Below are positions 29,580 through 38,359 of a DNA stretch of 60,015 bases, one piece after another. The DNA comes from Porphyridium purpureum. Taxonomy: Eukaryota > Rhodophyta > Bangiophyceae > Porphyridiales > Porphyridiaceae. The stretch spans positions 1 to 60,015 of the forward strand of contig VRMN01000027.1 in assembly GCA_008690995.1 (NCBI GenBank), given 5' to 3'. A model generated the notes under the pieces. It was not told the origin of the DNA and ran no database searches. It was given only the letters and a program-made list of their open reading frames with translations. A program made the position numbers and the translations under genes. Positions within the stretch are counted from its first letter, which is position 1, and each line of letters begins with the position of its first letter.

Positions 29580-29901
29580 GCCGGTCTGTTTCCTAGCTTG
29601 TTCCGCGCGCGGCAAGCATCAACGGCAGTGGCGTGGGTCGTCTCGTGGCTCTCTTTAGCCCGCTCGAGCTCAGCACGCCCGCCAAATTCTCATTCCATGA
29701 CGGAACCGCAAACCCCGCGCGCCTCCTACGAAATCCAGTCGATTCTACTAGAGATTTGCAAACTGTACCCCTGCCCGTTTGAGAGGCGCACGGAAAACTG
29801 TACCCATCCGCACGAAAGGGGTACATCGCTGTACTCAGTCAACCGTGCGGCTGGCCTCGGCGTTTGCGCGGAGATGGTGCGTGGTGCGTGCAGTCGGGAC
29901 C
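29580..29901. other. divergent intergenic region
   Basis: This 322-bp region lies between the CCB4-like and NIPA-like start codons, and frames from both genes extend into it from non-ATG codons. It is a presumed shared promoter. No other feature is recognised. Confidence 0.45.
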
Positions 29902-30074
29902 ATGTGGCTTGCCGACGTCGTTGCCGGGCAAGCTGAGCCCCACGGTACGGCATGGTTCGTGGGTGTACCGCTGGGGCTGCTGGCATCACTGTGCGGAGCT
30001 GGCGCATGCACGGCATTGCAGTACCAAGCGATGAGGGAACATGGGGCGCGCGCTGAGCGCAGCGATCATCATCT

Positions 30075-30105
<31 letters not shown>

Positions 30106-31104
30106 CCACAAGAACAACAACGCACGCAAACAAGCATGGAATCTGCAGTCACCGCAAACATCTACAATGACGAGCCAGTTTTGTCACTCGGGAATTGGGG
30201 CGCTGTTTTGTTTATCATTGCCGTTTTGCTCCGCACGGTGCTGCTCTTCTTACTGCCGCTCGGCGTCTGTGGCTCGCTCATGAGCCTTCAGACAATTCTT
30301 CAAGTGTTTACAAACAGGCTCTTTTCCAGGGTCACAGGTTTCCGGCTTTCCATCGGCTCGCTTTCCAACTACATTGCCGTGTACTTCCTGGGGATGGTCG
30401 TGGTTTTGGTTTTTGGTCCTCGACAAGTGACATTCATCCGGTCTGCGCAAATGCCGGCCATCGTTGGCGAACCTGTCTTTGTGTGCACACAGCTATTTTT
30501 GAGCTCGTTCAGCGTGCTGTGCTACATTGCGTATCAAAATTACAAGGCGAGCTCGGACTTGGGTCCAGCGTCCCAGGAACTCTTGGTGCTACTCTATTTT
30601 GTCAGCACCGCGTACTGGACGTGTCAGTCTGACATTCTCATCAAGGTTTCTATCACGGACATGCTGTATCTATTTTCGCTGGATCCGCAGTCGCGCAATT
30701 ACGCCGTCAGCTTGAATGAGTTGATTCTGATTGGGTCCATTTTGATTGGCATTGTGGCGTCTTTCGCTTACAGGCTCATGTCCATTGCGAACGCGCTTGA
30801 GAAGTACGACGCGCGGCTAGTGGTAAGCCGTTCGCAGGGCTCGTGGATAGCGTATGTATCGATCTGCGGAGGCATATTTTGCGGTGAGTACCGTGCGTCA
30901 GACCGCTTCTCACTAACTTGTTACTTCCTGGGACTGATCGCTGTGGTCAGCTCACAAACGCTTATTCACGCGCGCCTGGCATTCCCATCTCCACTCTCAC
31001 CCGCCGAAGGTCTTGTGCTTTTGCGGCCTGAGCACTACTCGAGATTTTTCGTCCAAATCGACACGATCGAGTTGCTGGAGCGGGAAGACACTTCAAGCAA
31101 ATAG
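29902..31104 (+). CDS. NIPA-like (magnesium transporter family) membrane protein
   Basis: This 400-residue protein has about nine predicted membrane helices in the DUF803/NIPA pattern: GTAWFVGVPLGLLASLCGAG, NWGAVLFIIAVLLRTVLLFL followed by PLGVCGSLMSLQTILQVFTN (the family's 'PLG.L' helix), SNYIAVYFLGMVVVLVFGPR, and the final helices YRLMSIANALEKYDARLVVS and SWIAYVSICGGIFCGEY, which match the conserved region before the last helix. Some NIPA proteins transport magnesium; the substrate here is unproven. A glutamine tract sits between the first and second helices, unusual for the family. The ATG at 29902 (MWLADVV) is the first ATG. It converges on the J-protein gene with a 32-bp gap. Confidence 0.75.
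30078..30121 (+). repeat. CAG/CAA tract encoding polyglutamine
   Basis: A CAG/CAA-rich stretch inside the NIPA-like gene encodes about eight consecutive glutamines, followed by a Gln/Pro/Glu mix. It lies in a predicted loop. Confidence 0.85.
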
Positions 31105-31136
31105 TTTGACGAAATAGATTAGGAAAAAATTGTAGC

Positions 31137-31847
31137 TCACTTCATGCTTGCGTCGCCGATTCCACGCGACGCGCGCAATTGCTCGTACGCCCGCGACACG
31201 AGCTTAAAGTTACCTTCAGCGACCGCTTTCTCGACTGGCGACTGCACAGTGTCAGGATGTGTCATCTTTGCCAGCTGCCGGTAGCGCCATTTGATTTGTT
31301 CGTTCGTCGCGTTTCTGTCCAGTCCCAGAACGGCGTAAGGATCTGCAGGCATCCGTATTACTCCCTCAAAGTGCGCCTGCCAGCGCGTGTGCTCATCCTC
31401 GGAGGTTGAATTGCTTGCCTTTTGGTCTTGCTCCTGCCGCCGCCCCTGCCGCTGCTTGGCCTGATGCTGTTCAGCCTGGCGACCCTCCTGCTTGGCCTGC
31501 TGGCCTGGCTGCTGATGGTGCTGGTTCCATGCATTTCCACTGCCGGGCGCAGACTGCGAACCTTGCCCTTGATACCGCGACTTCACGCGTGAATGATGTT
31601 GAAATGCCCGGTTGAACTCATGATCTAACCCGTGGGACTTTCCGAGATTTTTGTAGAAGAGCCCGACCATATTCCCCATCGCTGCAAGGAAGACAATCGC
31701 CACTCCGATTGCTGCCCGCGTGGTAGAAGGCAAACCCGGCGATTCACTGGCTTCTGCTTCATTGGGGCCGCCATGTGCGCTTCTGTAGCCAACGTCGCCC
31801 ACGCGACTGTCAACATGAGGCTCCTCGCTTCTCTCAGTTGGCGGCAT
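31137..31847 (-). CDS. J-domain (DnaJ-like) co-chaperone with a membrane segment
   Basis: This 236-residue protein has a C-terminal J domain (about 165-225): PYAVLGLDRNATNEQIKWRY, then the Hsp70-activating HPD tripeptide in MTHPDTV. It stimulates an Hsp70 ATPase by family role. A single hydrophobic helix (about 46-65; AAIGVAIVFLAAMGNMVGLF) probably anchors it in a membrane, and a Gln/Gly/Ser-rich linker (HHQQPGQQAKQEGRQAEQHQ) connects the two. Which membrane is not evident. The ATG at 31847 is chosen because the next methionine lies inside the membrane helix; as a result its 5' coding end overlaps the divergent gene's start by 33 bp. Confidence 0.88.
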   Translation of the reverse strand: MPPTERSEEPHVDSRVGDVGYRSAHGGPNEAEASESPGLPSTTRAAIGVAIVFLAAMGNMVGLFYKNLGKSHGLDHEFNRAFQHHSRVKSRYQGQGSQSAPGSGNAWNQHHQQPGQQAKQEGRQAEQHQAKQRQGRRQEQDQKASNSTSEDEHTRWQAHFEGVIRMPADPYAVLGLDRNATNEQIKWRYRQLAKMTHPDTVQSPVEKAVAEGNFKLVSRAYEQLRASRGIGDASMK

Positions 31848-32738
31848 GGCGACTCGAATGTCCCGGTCGCTTTTGTGAGCGGCAGCGCGACGACGTCGAG
31901 CGTGCGCTTTCGCCCTCTGCCGCCCAGGCGCACGTGTCGTGATTGTGAAAGGACGCGGACAGCGGTTGTCGCACTTGCACCGTCATGGCAAGAAAGTGTG
32001 CGCGCCACAGGGGCAGACGCATCGCCATGGCGTGGCTTTGTATGCGAATTTGACGGCGTTTCGGGCCGACCACTACGCGAGTCGCGGATTGAAACGCTGA
32101 CACGCTTGGTGTCAGGGGCAGAGGAATCTATCGTGCTGAGCACCGATGTAGACTGGGCTCCCGGGTGCACGCTAAGCGCGGCCGAAAAGCATGAGGGATC
32201 AGTGGTCTTTGGAAATGGCACCTGGTCATCTGGTGCGTCTGATCTGTCTCAGCGAGGGACCGAGTCAATCTCGCGGTTGCTTATTCACACGGGATTCGTG
32301 TACGAGCAGAGTGAGCGCGCGCGGATCACGATTGTGTACGAAAATCTCGTGCGCAAGTCGGTCGTCGTCGCTCATGAAGCTCGAGATGGAATCGAGGTAC
32401 ATCCGTTTTTGAACTCGGCCCCACTGGATGCCAAAGATATTGAAGGGCGGTGGATGGCTGACAACATGCGCTATGTGCTGGAGTCGAACTCCTGGACGCA
32501 GGAGACCATTCAGCGAAATTATGATGGGACGAATTCGTCGAACCCGTCTTTGCTTCGTCTGCCGCTGCTCATTACCGTCGTGTCCAAGCCGCTTCTATCC
32601 TTGCAGGAGGTCGTCTCGTTTGGATGTGGCTGGAGCCCGAACAACACGCGTCGTTTCGTCTGTATTCGGCGCCACAATGCTGGCGGCAATTTTGCACTTG
32701 TATCGGCTCGAGAAGAGAAGAAAATGCAGCTGCGCTAG
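31815..32738 (+). CDS. uncharacterised, probably plastid-targeted protein, possible DUF3598/lipocalin-like
   Basis: From the ATG at 31815 (MRLLASLSWRHGDSNVPVAF) the product has 307 residues; an ATG at 31773 is also in frame. The first 65 residues are Arg/Ser/Thr-rich with few acids, like a transit peptide. The rest is beta-rich: SPWRGFVCEFDGVSGRPL, HEGSVVFGNGTWSSG, ARITIVYENLV and RLPLLITVVSKPLLS. 'W.G....FD..GRPL' followed by antiparallel strands recalls cyanobacterial/plastid DUF3598 or CpcS-like lipocalin folds, but I am not sure. No later methionine precedes the conserved-looking part, so the 5' overlap with the J-protein gene seems unavoidable. Confidence 0.55.
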   Translation: MRLLASLSWRHGDSNVPVAFVSGSATTSSVRFRPLPPRRTCRDCERTRTAVVALAPSWQESVRATGADASPWRGFVCEFDGVSGRPLRESRIETLTRLVSGAEESIVLSTDVDWAPGCTLSAAEKHEGSVVFGNGTWSSGASDLSQRGTESISRLLIHTGFVYEQSERARITIVYENLVRKSVVVAHEARDGIEVHPFLNSAPLDAKDIEGRWMADNMRYVLESNSWTQETIQRNYDGTNSSNPSLLRLPLLITVVSKPLLSLQEVVSFGCGWSPNNTRRFVCIRRHNAGGNFALVSAREEKKMQLR

Positions 32739-33214
32739 CTCGTCTGCTTTAAAATCTCCATGTGCGCGCCCTTGGCTTAGCAGAGAGAACACAATACATT
32801 CTTTTTTCCTTTGGCTGTGACATCTGTCGTGTTCCTTTTTCTACCCAGCTCTCTATCCCGACATACAACGACGCTTCCTGGCCACCGGCGTACGTCCATC
32901 CTCGACGACGCGAGCTTTGTTCTACTTCTCGGCGTCGTGATCTGACGCGCGTACGGTATGGTGGTATGTGCTGGAGACCACTTGTCTGATGCCGAAGGAG
33001 CGGAACAACGCGAGCACGTGCCCCTGCCTCTGCCCTCACCGCCAATTTTTCGGCACGAGCTGGTCCAAACTGGTCCGAGGTACAGCGGAAGTGCTAACCG
33101 GCTTGCCAATAAGGTACAGCGGTCTGCCGTCGCTTCGCGGTCGTTTGTTGCCAAGCGCTGACGAACCAGCGGGCGACGGGAGCGAGTGCGAGAGAGCGCG
33201 CGCGCGCAATATCT
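32739..33214. other. intergenic region
   Basis: This 476-bp spacer lies upstream of the tandem paralogue pair. The 20 bp before the start codon include a GC-alternating run near 33197-33208. No gene is recognised. Confidence 0.45.
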
Positions 33215-34027
33215 ATGATGGCGGCTTTGGTGGCGCTGCGCAGTGTACTCCTCCGCGCCAGTTCTGCGGGCCTGGCGCAGCTTTCAAGACCATACATCTC
33301 GTTGTCTCATGCTGTGCGCCCGCGATCTTACAGTACGACGGCGGCACTGCGCAGTGGTTTTGATCGCGGCGGGTGGCGTTCAGCAATACGCCGCCAGCCG
33401 ACGCTTCGCGGCACGGCTGGCTTGCAGATCAAGGCGTTTGATAATTACGCGAAAGGGCGACAGGAGTCGGATTCGGAGGACGACTGGGACGATGATTCAG
33501 ACGCCGACGAGCGCGCGATCAGTCGACCGGCCCCCGCGCAGAGGAAGCCGAATGCGAATCGCGTGCGATCGATGCCCAACAACGAGTGGGACGAAATGGA
33601 AGACGGATCTCGCGTGAAAGACGGTAGGTCTGCGCTCCCCTACAGCGACAGTGATGAAGAACCAGAAATTGGGGGCGATTCGTCCAGCTCGGACGAGTTT
33701 GACGAAGACATGAAGGGCGATGACGGCGACGATGATTCGTTCCGTGCGTACGAGCGAGAGGAAGCAAAGGAAGTGGTGCAGCTTCTTGCCAAAGGGGCCA
33801 AGAACCGCGGGTACCGCCCGCACGGAGAGAACCCGGCGCTGTTCTCCGTGCAAGGTCAGAATGAGACGGTGGCGGTGCGGCACTTTGTGCTGGAGCAGGC
33901 CAAGTCCGACTCGTTCGTGCAGGCGTTTTTGGCGGGCAGAATCGGCGGCATGCAGCATGTGCTAGAGGTGTTGTCGCACCCGTACATGTACACGGCCAAA
34001 GCCGAAACGAGCGAGAAGGAGAAATAG
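33215..34027 (+). CDS. mitochondrial-type acidic protein with 'GYRPH...SHPYMY' domain, paralogue A
   Basis: This 270-residue protein starts with a clear mitochondrial-type presequence (MMAALVALRSVLLRASSAGL, Arg/Ser/Ala-rich, no acids for about 50 residues, with RSYSTTA as a likely cleavage region). The middle (about 80-185) is strongly acidic (EDDWDDDSDADER, SSSSDEFDEDMKGDDGDDD). The C-terminal domain (about 185-260) begins with a helix, then GYRPHGENPALFSV (from residue 199), a strand VAVRHFVLEQAK, and ends GGMQHVLEVLSHPYMY (to residue 259). The next gene has the same domain. I know no name for this domain. A role in organellar nucleic-acid or ribosome biology is only a guess, from the neighbour's RGG region. 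Confidence 0.72.
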   Translation: MMAALVALRSVLLRASSAGLAQLSRPYISLSHAVRPRSYSTTAALRSGFDRGGWRSAIRRQPTLRGTAGLQIKAFDNYAKGRQESDSEDDWDDDSDADERAISRPAPAQRKPNANRVRSMPNNEWDEMEDGSRVKDGRSALPYSDSDEEPEIGGDSSSSDEFDEDMKGDDGDDDSFRAYEREEAKEVVQLLAKGAKNRGYRPHGENPALFSVQGQNETVAVRHFVLEQAKSDSFVQAFLAGRIGGMQHVLEVLSHPYMYTAKAETSEKEK

Positions 34028-34279
34028 GATGTGGCTCGCGTACCCCGTGCGTGCGTCAGCATGTCCGTACGCGCGCGCAAATATCCACGCGGCCATTACA
34101 CAAAAAATCACATGCCGGAGTGGAATAAAAACCGATTGCGTCACTTCGAAGAGTACAGTGCGCTCGCCGGCGTCTCTCATAACGGGTGGCGCGGTGAGGA
34201 AAGGCGGGGTGTGCTTGGCGCGAGCGATCGGCACGGCGGCTGGGGGCTGGGGAGGGCTGCGGATCAGGGCGGGCAGGGA

Positions 34280-35689
34280 ATGGCGTCTCATGCGATTCGC
34301 GGCGCAGGTCTGCTGGCCGGATCGGCCAGCGGGTCGGCATTCAAGCCCGCTGATCGCATGTGTGCGGGCGCGGGCATGGGCATGATGCTCTTCTCGCAGC
34401 ACGGCGCGGCCGTGGCGGTCGGCCAGCAGCCTGTGCGCTTCTTCAATGGAGGAGGACGCGGGGGTCGCGGCGGCGGCCGGGGTGGCGGCGGCGGCGGAGG
34501 AGGACGAGGTGGTGGCGGCGGCGGGGGCGGATTTCGAGGCGGTCGCGGCGGCGGCGGTGGAGGCGGATTCCGCGGTGGACGAGGTGGTGGCGCTTCGGGA
34601 GGTGGGTACATGGATAGGTCTCCACCTGCCTCAGGCGGAGGATACATGGACAGGCCTTCAGGAGGCGGGTATATGGACAGGCCCAGAGGTGGAGGCGGAG
34701 GCGGAGGCGGCGGCGGTTACGCGCCGCCATCCAATAACCGCGGTGGGTTCCAGGGCAGGTCGCCATCACAGTACCAGAACAGATCTGCTCCCAAGAAACA
34801 GGCGTACATGGGAGACAATGACTTTGATAGTGACGAGGAAAGCTTTGATGAAGGCGAAGACTTTGACCTGTCTGATGATGAGTACGTGCCCAAGAAGAGC
34901 CCGGGCAAGGGCAAGGGCAAGGGACTGGCTGCGAAAGGACCTCCGGGCAAGGGTCCTGCTGGCAAGGGAGGGAAGAGCAAATACGGACTCAGTGACGATG
35001 ACTTTAGTGAGCCTGACGATTCTGAGCCCGACCCCCTTTCGGATGAAGAACCTGAAGAGGATTTGCGCGCGAGGCTCGATGCTGAGCGTGAGGCTCAGTT
35101 CCAGATGGACCTCGAAGAAATCAAGGATCTCTTGGATGACTTGTGCAAGAGCGCCCGCGGTCAAGGTTACCGTCCTCACCCTGAACATGTGAATCTCTTT
35201 GTTGTGGACGAATCGGGCGCAGCGGCCGGGAAGAAGGCGGGCGACACTGTACCAATACGCACATTTGTACTGGAGCGAGCGGAAAAGGATTCCAAGTTGC
35301 GAGAATTCTTGATGAGCAAGGTCGGGGCGATGCCGCATATTCTTGAACTGCTGTCGCACCCCTACATGTACGAGAACAAGACTCTGGACCCGGCGGAAGA
35401 TTCTGATTCGGGGGCACCTCCAGCATGGGACGTGGATGAGGATGATGATTCCGGAGAGCGGCGTGGCCCTCAGCTGAGTAACGATGACGGCGAAGCATCG
35501 TTCTCTGACGCGGATGAAGGGTCGTTTGGAGAAGGATCTGGAGACGAGCAGGGAAGGTCAGACTTTGAAGACGGGTCGGACGATGCCGATGAGAATTTCA
35601 GCGGCTCCGAGTATGAGGATGGGTCGGATGCGGATGATAGTGATGACGAGAATATCCAGAAAAAGAAAGGACGGAAGTACCAGTCGTAG
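34280..35689 (+). CDS. mitochondrial-type RGG/Gly-rich protein with 'GYRPH...SHPYMY' domain, paralogue B
   Basis: From the ATG at 34280 (MASHAIRGAGLLAGSASGSA) the product has 469 residues with a mitochondrial-type presequence ending near VRFFNGGG. Next comes a glycine-rich FRGGRGGG region with three GGGYMDR repeats, typical of RNA-binding RGG boxes. An acidic and Lys/Gly region follows, then the shared C-terminal domain (about 280-365): helix EEIKDLLDDLCKSARGQGYR, GYRPHPEHVNLFVV, TVPIRTFVLERAEKDSKLRE and MPHILELLSHPYMY (SHPYMY at 359-364). An Asp/Glu/Ser-rich tail ends the protein. It lies 252 bp downstream of paralogue A on the same strand, as expected from tandem duplication. RNA binding is inferred from the RGG composition. 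Confidence 0.75.
   Translation: MASHAIRGAGLLAGSASGSAFKPADRMCAGAGMGMMLFSQHGAAVAVGQQPVRFFNGGGRGGRGGGRGGGGGGGGRGGGGGGGGFRGGRGGGGGGGFRGGRGGGASGGGYMDRSPPASGGGYMDRPSGGGYMDRPRGGGGGGGGGGYAPPSNNRGGFQGRSPSQYQNRSAPKKQAYMGDNDFDSDEESFDEGEDFDLSDDEYVPKKSPGKGKGKGLAAKGPPGKGPAGKGGKSKYGLSDDDFSEPDDSEPDPLSDEEPEEDLRARLDAEREAQFQMDLEEIKDLLDDLCKSARGQGYRPHPEHVNLFVVDESGAAAGKKAGDTVPIRTFVLERAEKDSKLREFLMSKVGAMPHILELLSHPYMYENKTLDPAEDSDSGAPPAWDVDEDDDSGERRGPQLSNDDGEASFSDADEGSFGEGSGDEQGRSDFEDGSDDADENFSGSEYEDGSDADDSDDENIQKKKGRKYQS
34446..34730 (+). repeat. glycine/RGG low-complexity coding repeat
   Basis: A purine-rich GGN-repeat tract encodes poly-Gly with FRGGRGG units and three GGGYMDR units. The imperfect internal repetition suggests expansion by slippage or unequal exchange. 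Confidence 0.85.
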
Positions 35690-35983
35690 TGAATATGCGC
35701 TAGGAGATACGGTATACGGGAGCACCTCGTGGGATTCACGTCGGTGTGTATGAGGACCCTCCGAGGAGATAGGCGATTGGGGAGGCCGGGCTGGAGGTGG
35801 CGGTTTGTCGAGGATGGTGGACGTCCTGTTCGTACAAAGCTTCTCACATAGATTTTACGTGTAAACTTTGTAACTCTGCTGCAATCTATCTTTACGTGAT
35901 TTAAGCCTGACCAAGCTTGAGCGTTCTCCCATGGGTAGCTACCGTAGCCTTTGCGCTTGCGTCTGTCGATCTCGACGAGACGG

Positions 35984-36439
35984 TTACCATTTTCGGCTGT
36001 TTCGCACCATCATTCGCTGTCGCACATTCATCGCCATCTGGTTCAAGTCAAACCTGATGCCGCGGGGCGAGCGGCTAGCACCTCGTGCTGGCGGGAGTTC
36101 CGCACCAAGCGTGGTGGTCGCATTACCTAGCACCTGCAAGGTGATCAGCGCCAGCACGGGCGACAGATCGATGCCCCCGATGGGCGGAATGATACCGCGG
36201 AACGCATTGAGGAATGGATCGCAGACCTGTATGACCGGGCGTACGATCGGGTTTCCCTGGATGCCCGGGAACCACGACAGCAGGATGCGCGCGGTGACCA
36301 GATTGCCGTACAGCGAGAAAAAGTTGGCCAGGCCGCCCACGACCACCATCTCGCCCGTGCTGTTTCCCGGGATCAGCGCGGACGCGCAGCTGTGCACGCG
36401 CCGCTTATCCGCGGCGCTCATTGTAATCATCCCTTTCAT
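35984..36439 (-). CDS. YggT/YlmG-family membrane protein, probably plastid (CCB3-like)
   Basis: This 151-residue protein has the YggT signature: LYGNLVTARILLSWFPG, PIVRPVIQVCDPFLNAFRGI and IPPIGGIDLSPVLALITLQV, with two hydrophobic helices. In plants and algae the family includes YLMG proteins, needed for plastid nucleoid distribution, and CCB3, a cytochrome b6f assembly factor. Three in-frame ATGs (36439, 36430, 36421) are possible. The N-terminal extension of about 30 residues is short for a transit peptide, so an upstream exon may be missing; I cannot show one. A CCB4-like gene lies in the same window, but about 6.5 kb away with unrelated genes between. Confidence 0.85.
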   Translation of the reverse strand: MKGMITMSAADKRRVHSCASALIPGNSTGEMVVVGGLANFFSLYGNLVTARILLSWFPGIQGNPIVRPVIQVCDPFLNAFRGIIPPIGGIDLSPVLALITLQVLGNATTTLGAELPPARGASRSPRGIRFDLNQMAMNVRQRMMVRNSRKW

Positions 36440-36985
36440 CGTCTCCTCTGCTCCTTATCCTTCTCTCCACTGCCCGCATTATCCCCCCTTCACTCTTCTT
36501 CCATCTATCCCCCCACCCCCTCCACCCGCGTCTTGCTTTTCTCACGGGGGTTTTTTTTTCCCCTTCTTTGTGTTCTTGCCAACTGTACCTCCAATCTCCA
36601 AAACGCGCCCACTTTCAGTCGGTCGCAATGCGGCAGCTGAGGAAGGACAGCAGCTGGGCCGCGTGGAGTCGTATGTGTGCGCACACGGAACGCATGTACT
36701 CGCCCGCGATGCCATGGTGACCGGTGCACGTGGAGCAAAGCCAGTCGCGGATACACATTAGATGCAGCCAGTCCAGCTGCGGCGCAGCGCGACGCGGCGC
36801 GGTGCGGCAAATGTAGGAACGAAACGCTGCTGCTTGCTGCAACGTTGAATCGCCGTGCGCGGCTCAAGATTTGCTGGCCACCTTGGACTCGCTGTGTGTA
36901 GGTAGAATGCTTCTATGGGGCGCCTCGAACTCTATGTTATCGATTGCCGCAAAGCCGGCATGGAAAAGTCGGAAATTTCATCCTC
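36440..36985. other. intergenic region upstream of YggT
   Basis: This 546-bp region begins with a long pyrimidine-rich stretch (about 36436-36600) that reads purine-rich on the YggT strand, a possible 5' UTR or intron tract. Short minus-strand frames at about 36505-36867 could encode transit-peptide-like residues for YggT, but no splice sites could be confirmed. Confidence 0.35.
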
Positions 36986-37508
36986 ATGACTGGCGCACAG
37001 GTGGCATCGGAGCAGAAGAGCAAGAAAAGGTCGCGGCGGTTTCAAGGTATGACTCATGCCATGCGGTACACGCGTTCATGTGCTCAGTATCGCATAGTTT
37101 CGTTCATTCTGCACGCCGATCGGGGCGCGACTGGCAGGACATTTGTTCATACGCTCAAGCACGAGACGAGCAAGCCCACTGCGCAAAGTAGTCAAGGGCA
37201 AGGCGTACATTGGTCGCCTGCTGAACATTGCGAGCAACAGTGACGTTTTGAGGAAGGGACGATTCGTGCGCAAAAGGCGCACGCACAACAAGAGCACTGG
37301 AGTCTGCAGACGATGCGATTCTACTACAGTGCGGGGGGTATCAACACGTTTTAGGGCGTTGTCATGGAGTGAAGGTGACATTCCAGGACAAGCGAGACTC
37401 AGTTTCTTAAGATTCTGTTCGCAAGCTGTATTGCAAGCGCTGGAAAGCCGAGCAACTCGTGGCTCGGCTGCTGATCGCTTCATCCATGATGACGCGGAGA
37501 CTCGGTAG
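36986..37508 (+). CDS. possible small basic protein with one intron (tentative)
   Basis: This is a tentative model. An ATG at 36986 begins a short basic exon (MTGAQVASEQKSKKRSRRFQ) that ends at 37046 before a good donor, G|GTATGA. An acceptor CTGGCAG ends at 37137 and restores a long open frame with a strongly basic start (RRASPLRKVVKGKAYIGRLL, then RKGRFVRKRRTHNKSTGV) and a stop at 37508. The 91-bp intron keeps phase. The composition resembles a small ribosomal or rRNA-processing protein, but I do not recognise a family. Its 3' end overlaps the convergent NAT9 gene by 29 bp. It could be chance. Confidence 0.25.
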
Positions 37509-38196
37509 AGCATTCGGCGCACAGTTGGTCTATTTTCATGCCAGGCTGCCCATCATGCGAGATATCGGCGCCTTCAGATGCATATTTGCGCCGAGACCAG
37601 TTTGCTAATTCAGAGCAAAGGCGCTGATGAGCTTGCGCATCTGAAATCAGATCCACACACAGGTGGATTTCGTCGAACACTGGGAGACGGCGGAATTCGG
37701 TGAAACCCAAGCGCGCGAAAAGTGAAAGTGAGGCACCGTTTTCATCCAGCACCTTTGCTACGAAGCGCGCGGTATCGGGTCGAATCGACAGAAAGTACGC
37801 CATCATTCCACGCAGCGCCCATGTGGCAAGTCCCTTACGCAAACTTGCCGGCTCGGCGATCATCACCTCGACTTCTGCAACTAGAGCTTGTTGTCCGTCG
37901 TCTGTCTCCTCAAGTGACGTGAAAATATTTACGTCTCCTGCCATGCGTGGTTGTTCGAACTGCACGTCCGCATCCATCACAATAAAGGTGCACTTCTTCG
38001 AATCTTTGTGCCATGATACCTGGTTCTCATACTCCTCTTCAAGTGTCAAGCGTTCAGAGCACGTCAACTCGCGTATCCGCTCGTCCGCCATCCAATCGTG
38101 GTAAACTTGCACGTGCTCGGGCTTGTACGGCACGAGCAACATTCGAGGCGCGTCGGCGCTACAAGGTTCCAGCACAACATTTTCATTATCACGCAT
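37480..38196 (-). CDS. NAT9: N-acetyltransferase 9-like GNAT protein
   Basis: This 238-residue GNAT acetyltransferase matches NAT9: LVPYKPEHVQVYHDWMADER, RELTCSERLTLEEEYENQVS and WHKDSKKCTFIVMDAD, followed by GDVNIF and the acetyl-CoA-binding region EVEVMIAEPASLRKGLATWA, with R-K-G-L-A as the expected pyrophosphate loop. NAT9 proteins are linked to tubulin acetylation or microtubule stability in animals; the substrate here is unproven. The first ATG is at 38196 (MRDNENVVL). It is divergent from MIC60 with 163 bp between starts. Confidence 0.92.
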   Translation of the reverse strand: MRDNENVVLEPCSADAPRMLLVPYKPEHVQVYHDWMADERIRELTCSERLTLEEEYENQVSWHKDSKKCTFIVMDADVQFEQPRMAGDVNIFTSLEETDDGQQALVAEVEVMIAEPASLRKGLATWALRGMMAYFLSIRPDTARFVAKVLDENGASLSLFARLGFTEFRRLPVFDEIHLCVDLISDAQAHQRLCSELANWSRRKYASEGADISHDGQPGMKIDQLCAECSTESPRHHG

Positions 38197-38359
38197 CTCG
38201 AGGCGGGCAAAGCGCAGCCCGCCTTTCCGCGGTTCTTGCACCCGCTTCCTTCCTCAACTTTCCTCTCTCGTGCTTCGGTGGCCCCTTACGAATTAAGTTC
38301 CGCTCTCTGTCTGCCTGACGAAAGGAAGAAAGAAGGCGCAGACACGGAGAGCCGGAGAA

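Noticed and set aside
34288-34647. Proline-rich minus-strand frame opposite the glycine-rich region
   Set aside because: Poly-Pro is the expected reverse reading of the GGN repeat in the RGG protein gene.
36615-36842. A 75-codon minus-strand frame with WLCSTCTGHHGIAGEY, resembling an ArfGAP zinc finger
   Set aside because: Only half of a possible zinc site is present, no partner exon with the first CxxC was found, and the frame could be chance in GC-rich sequence.
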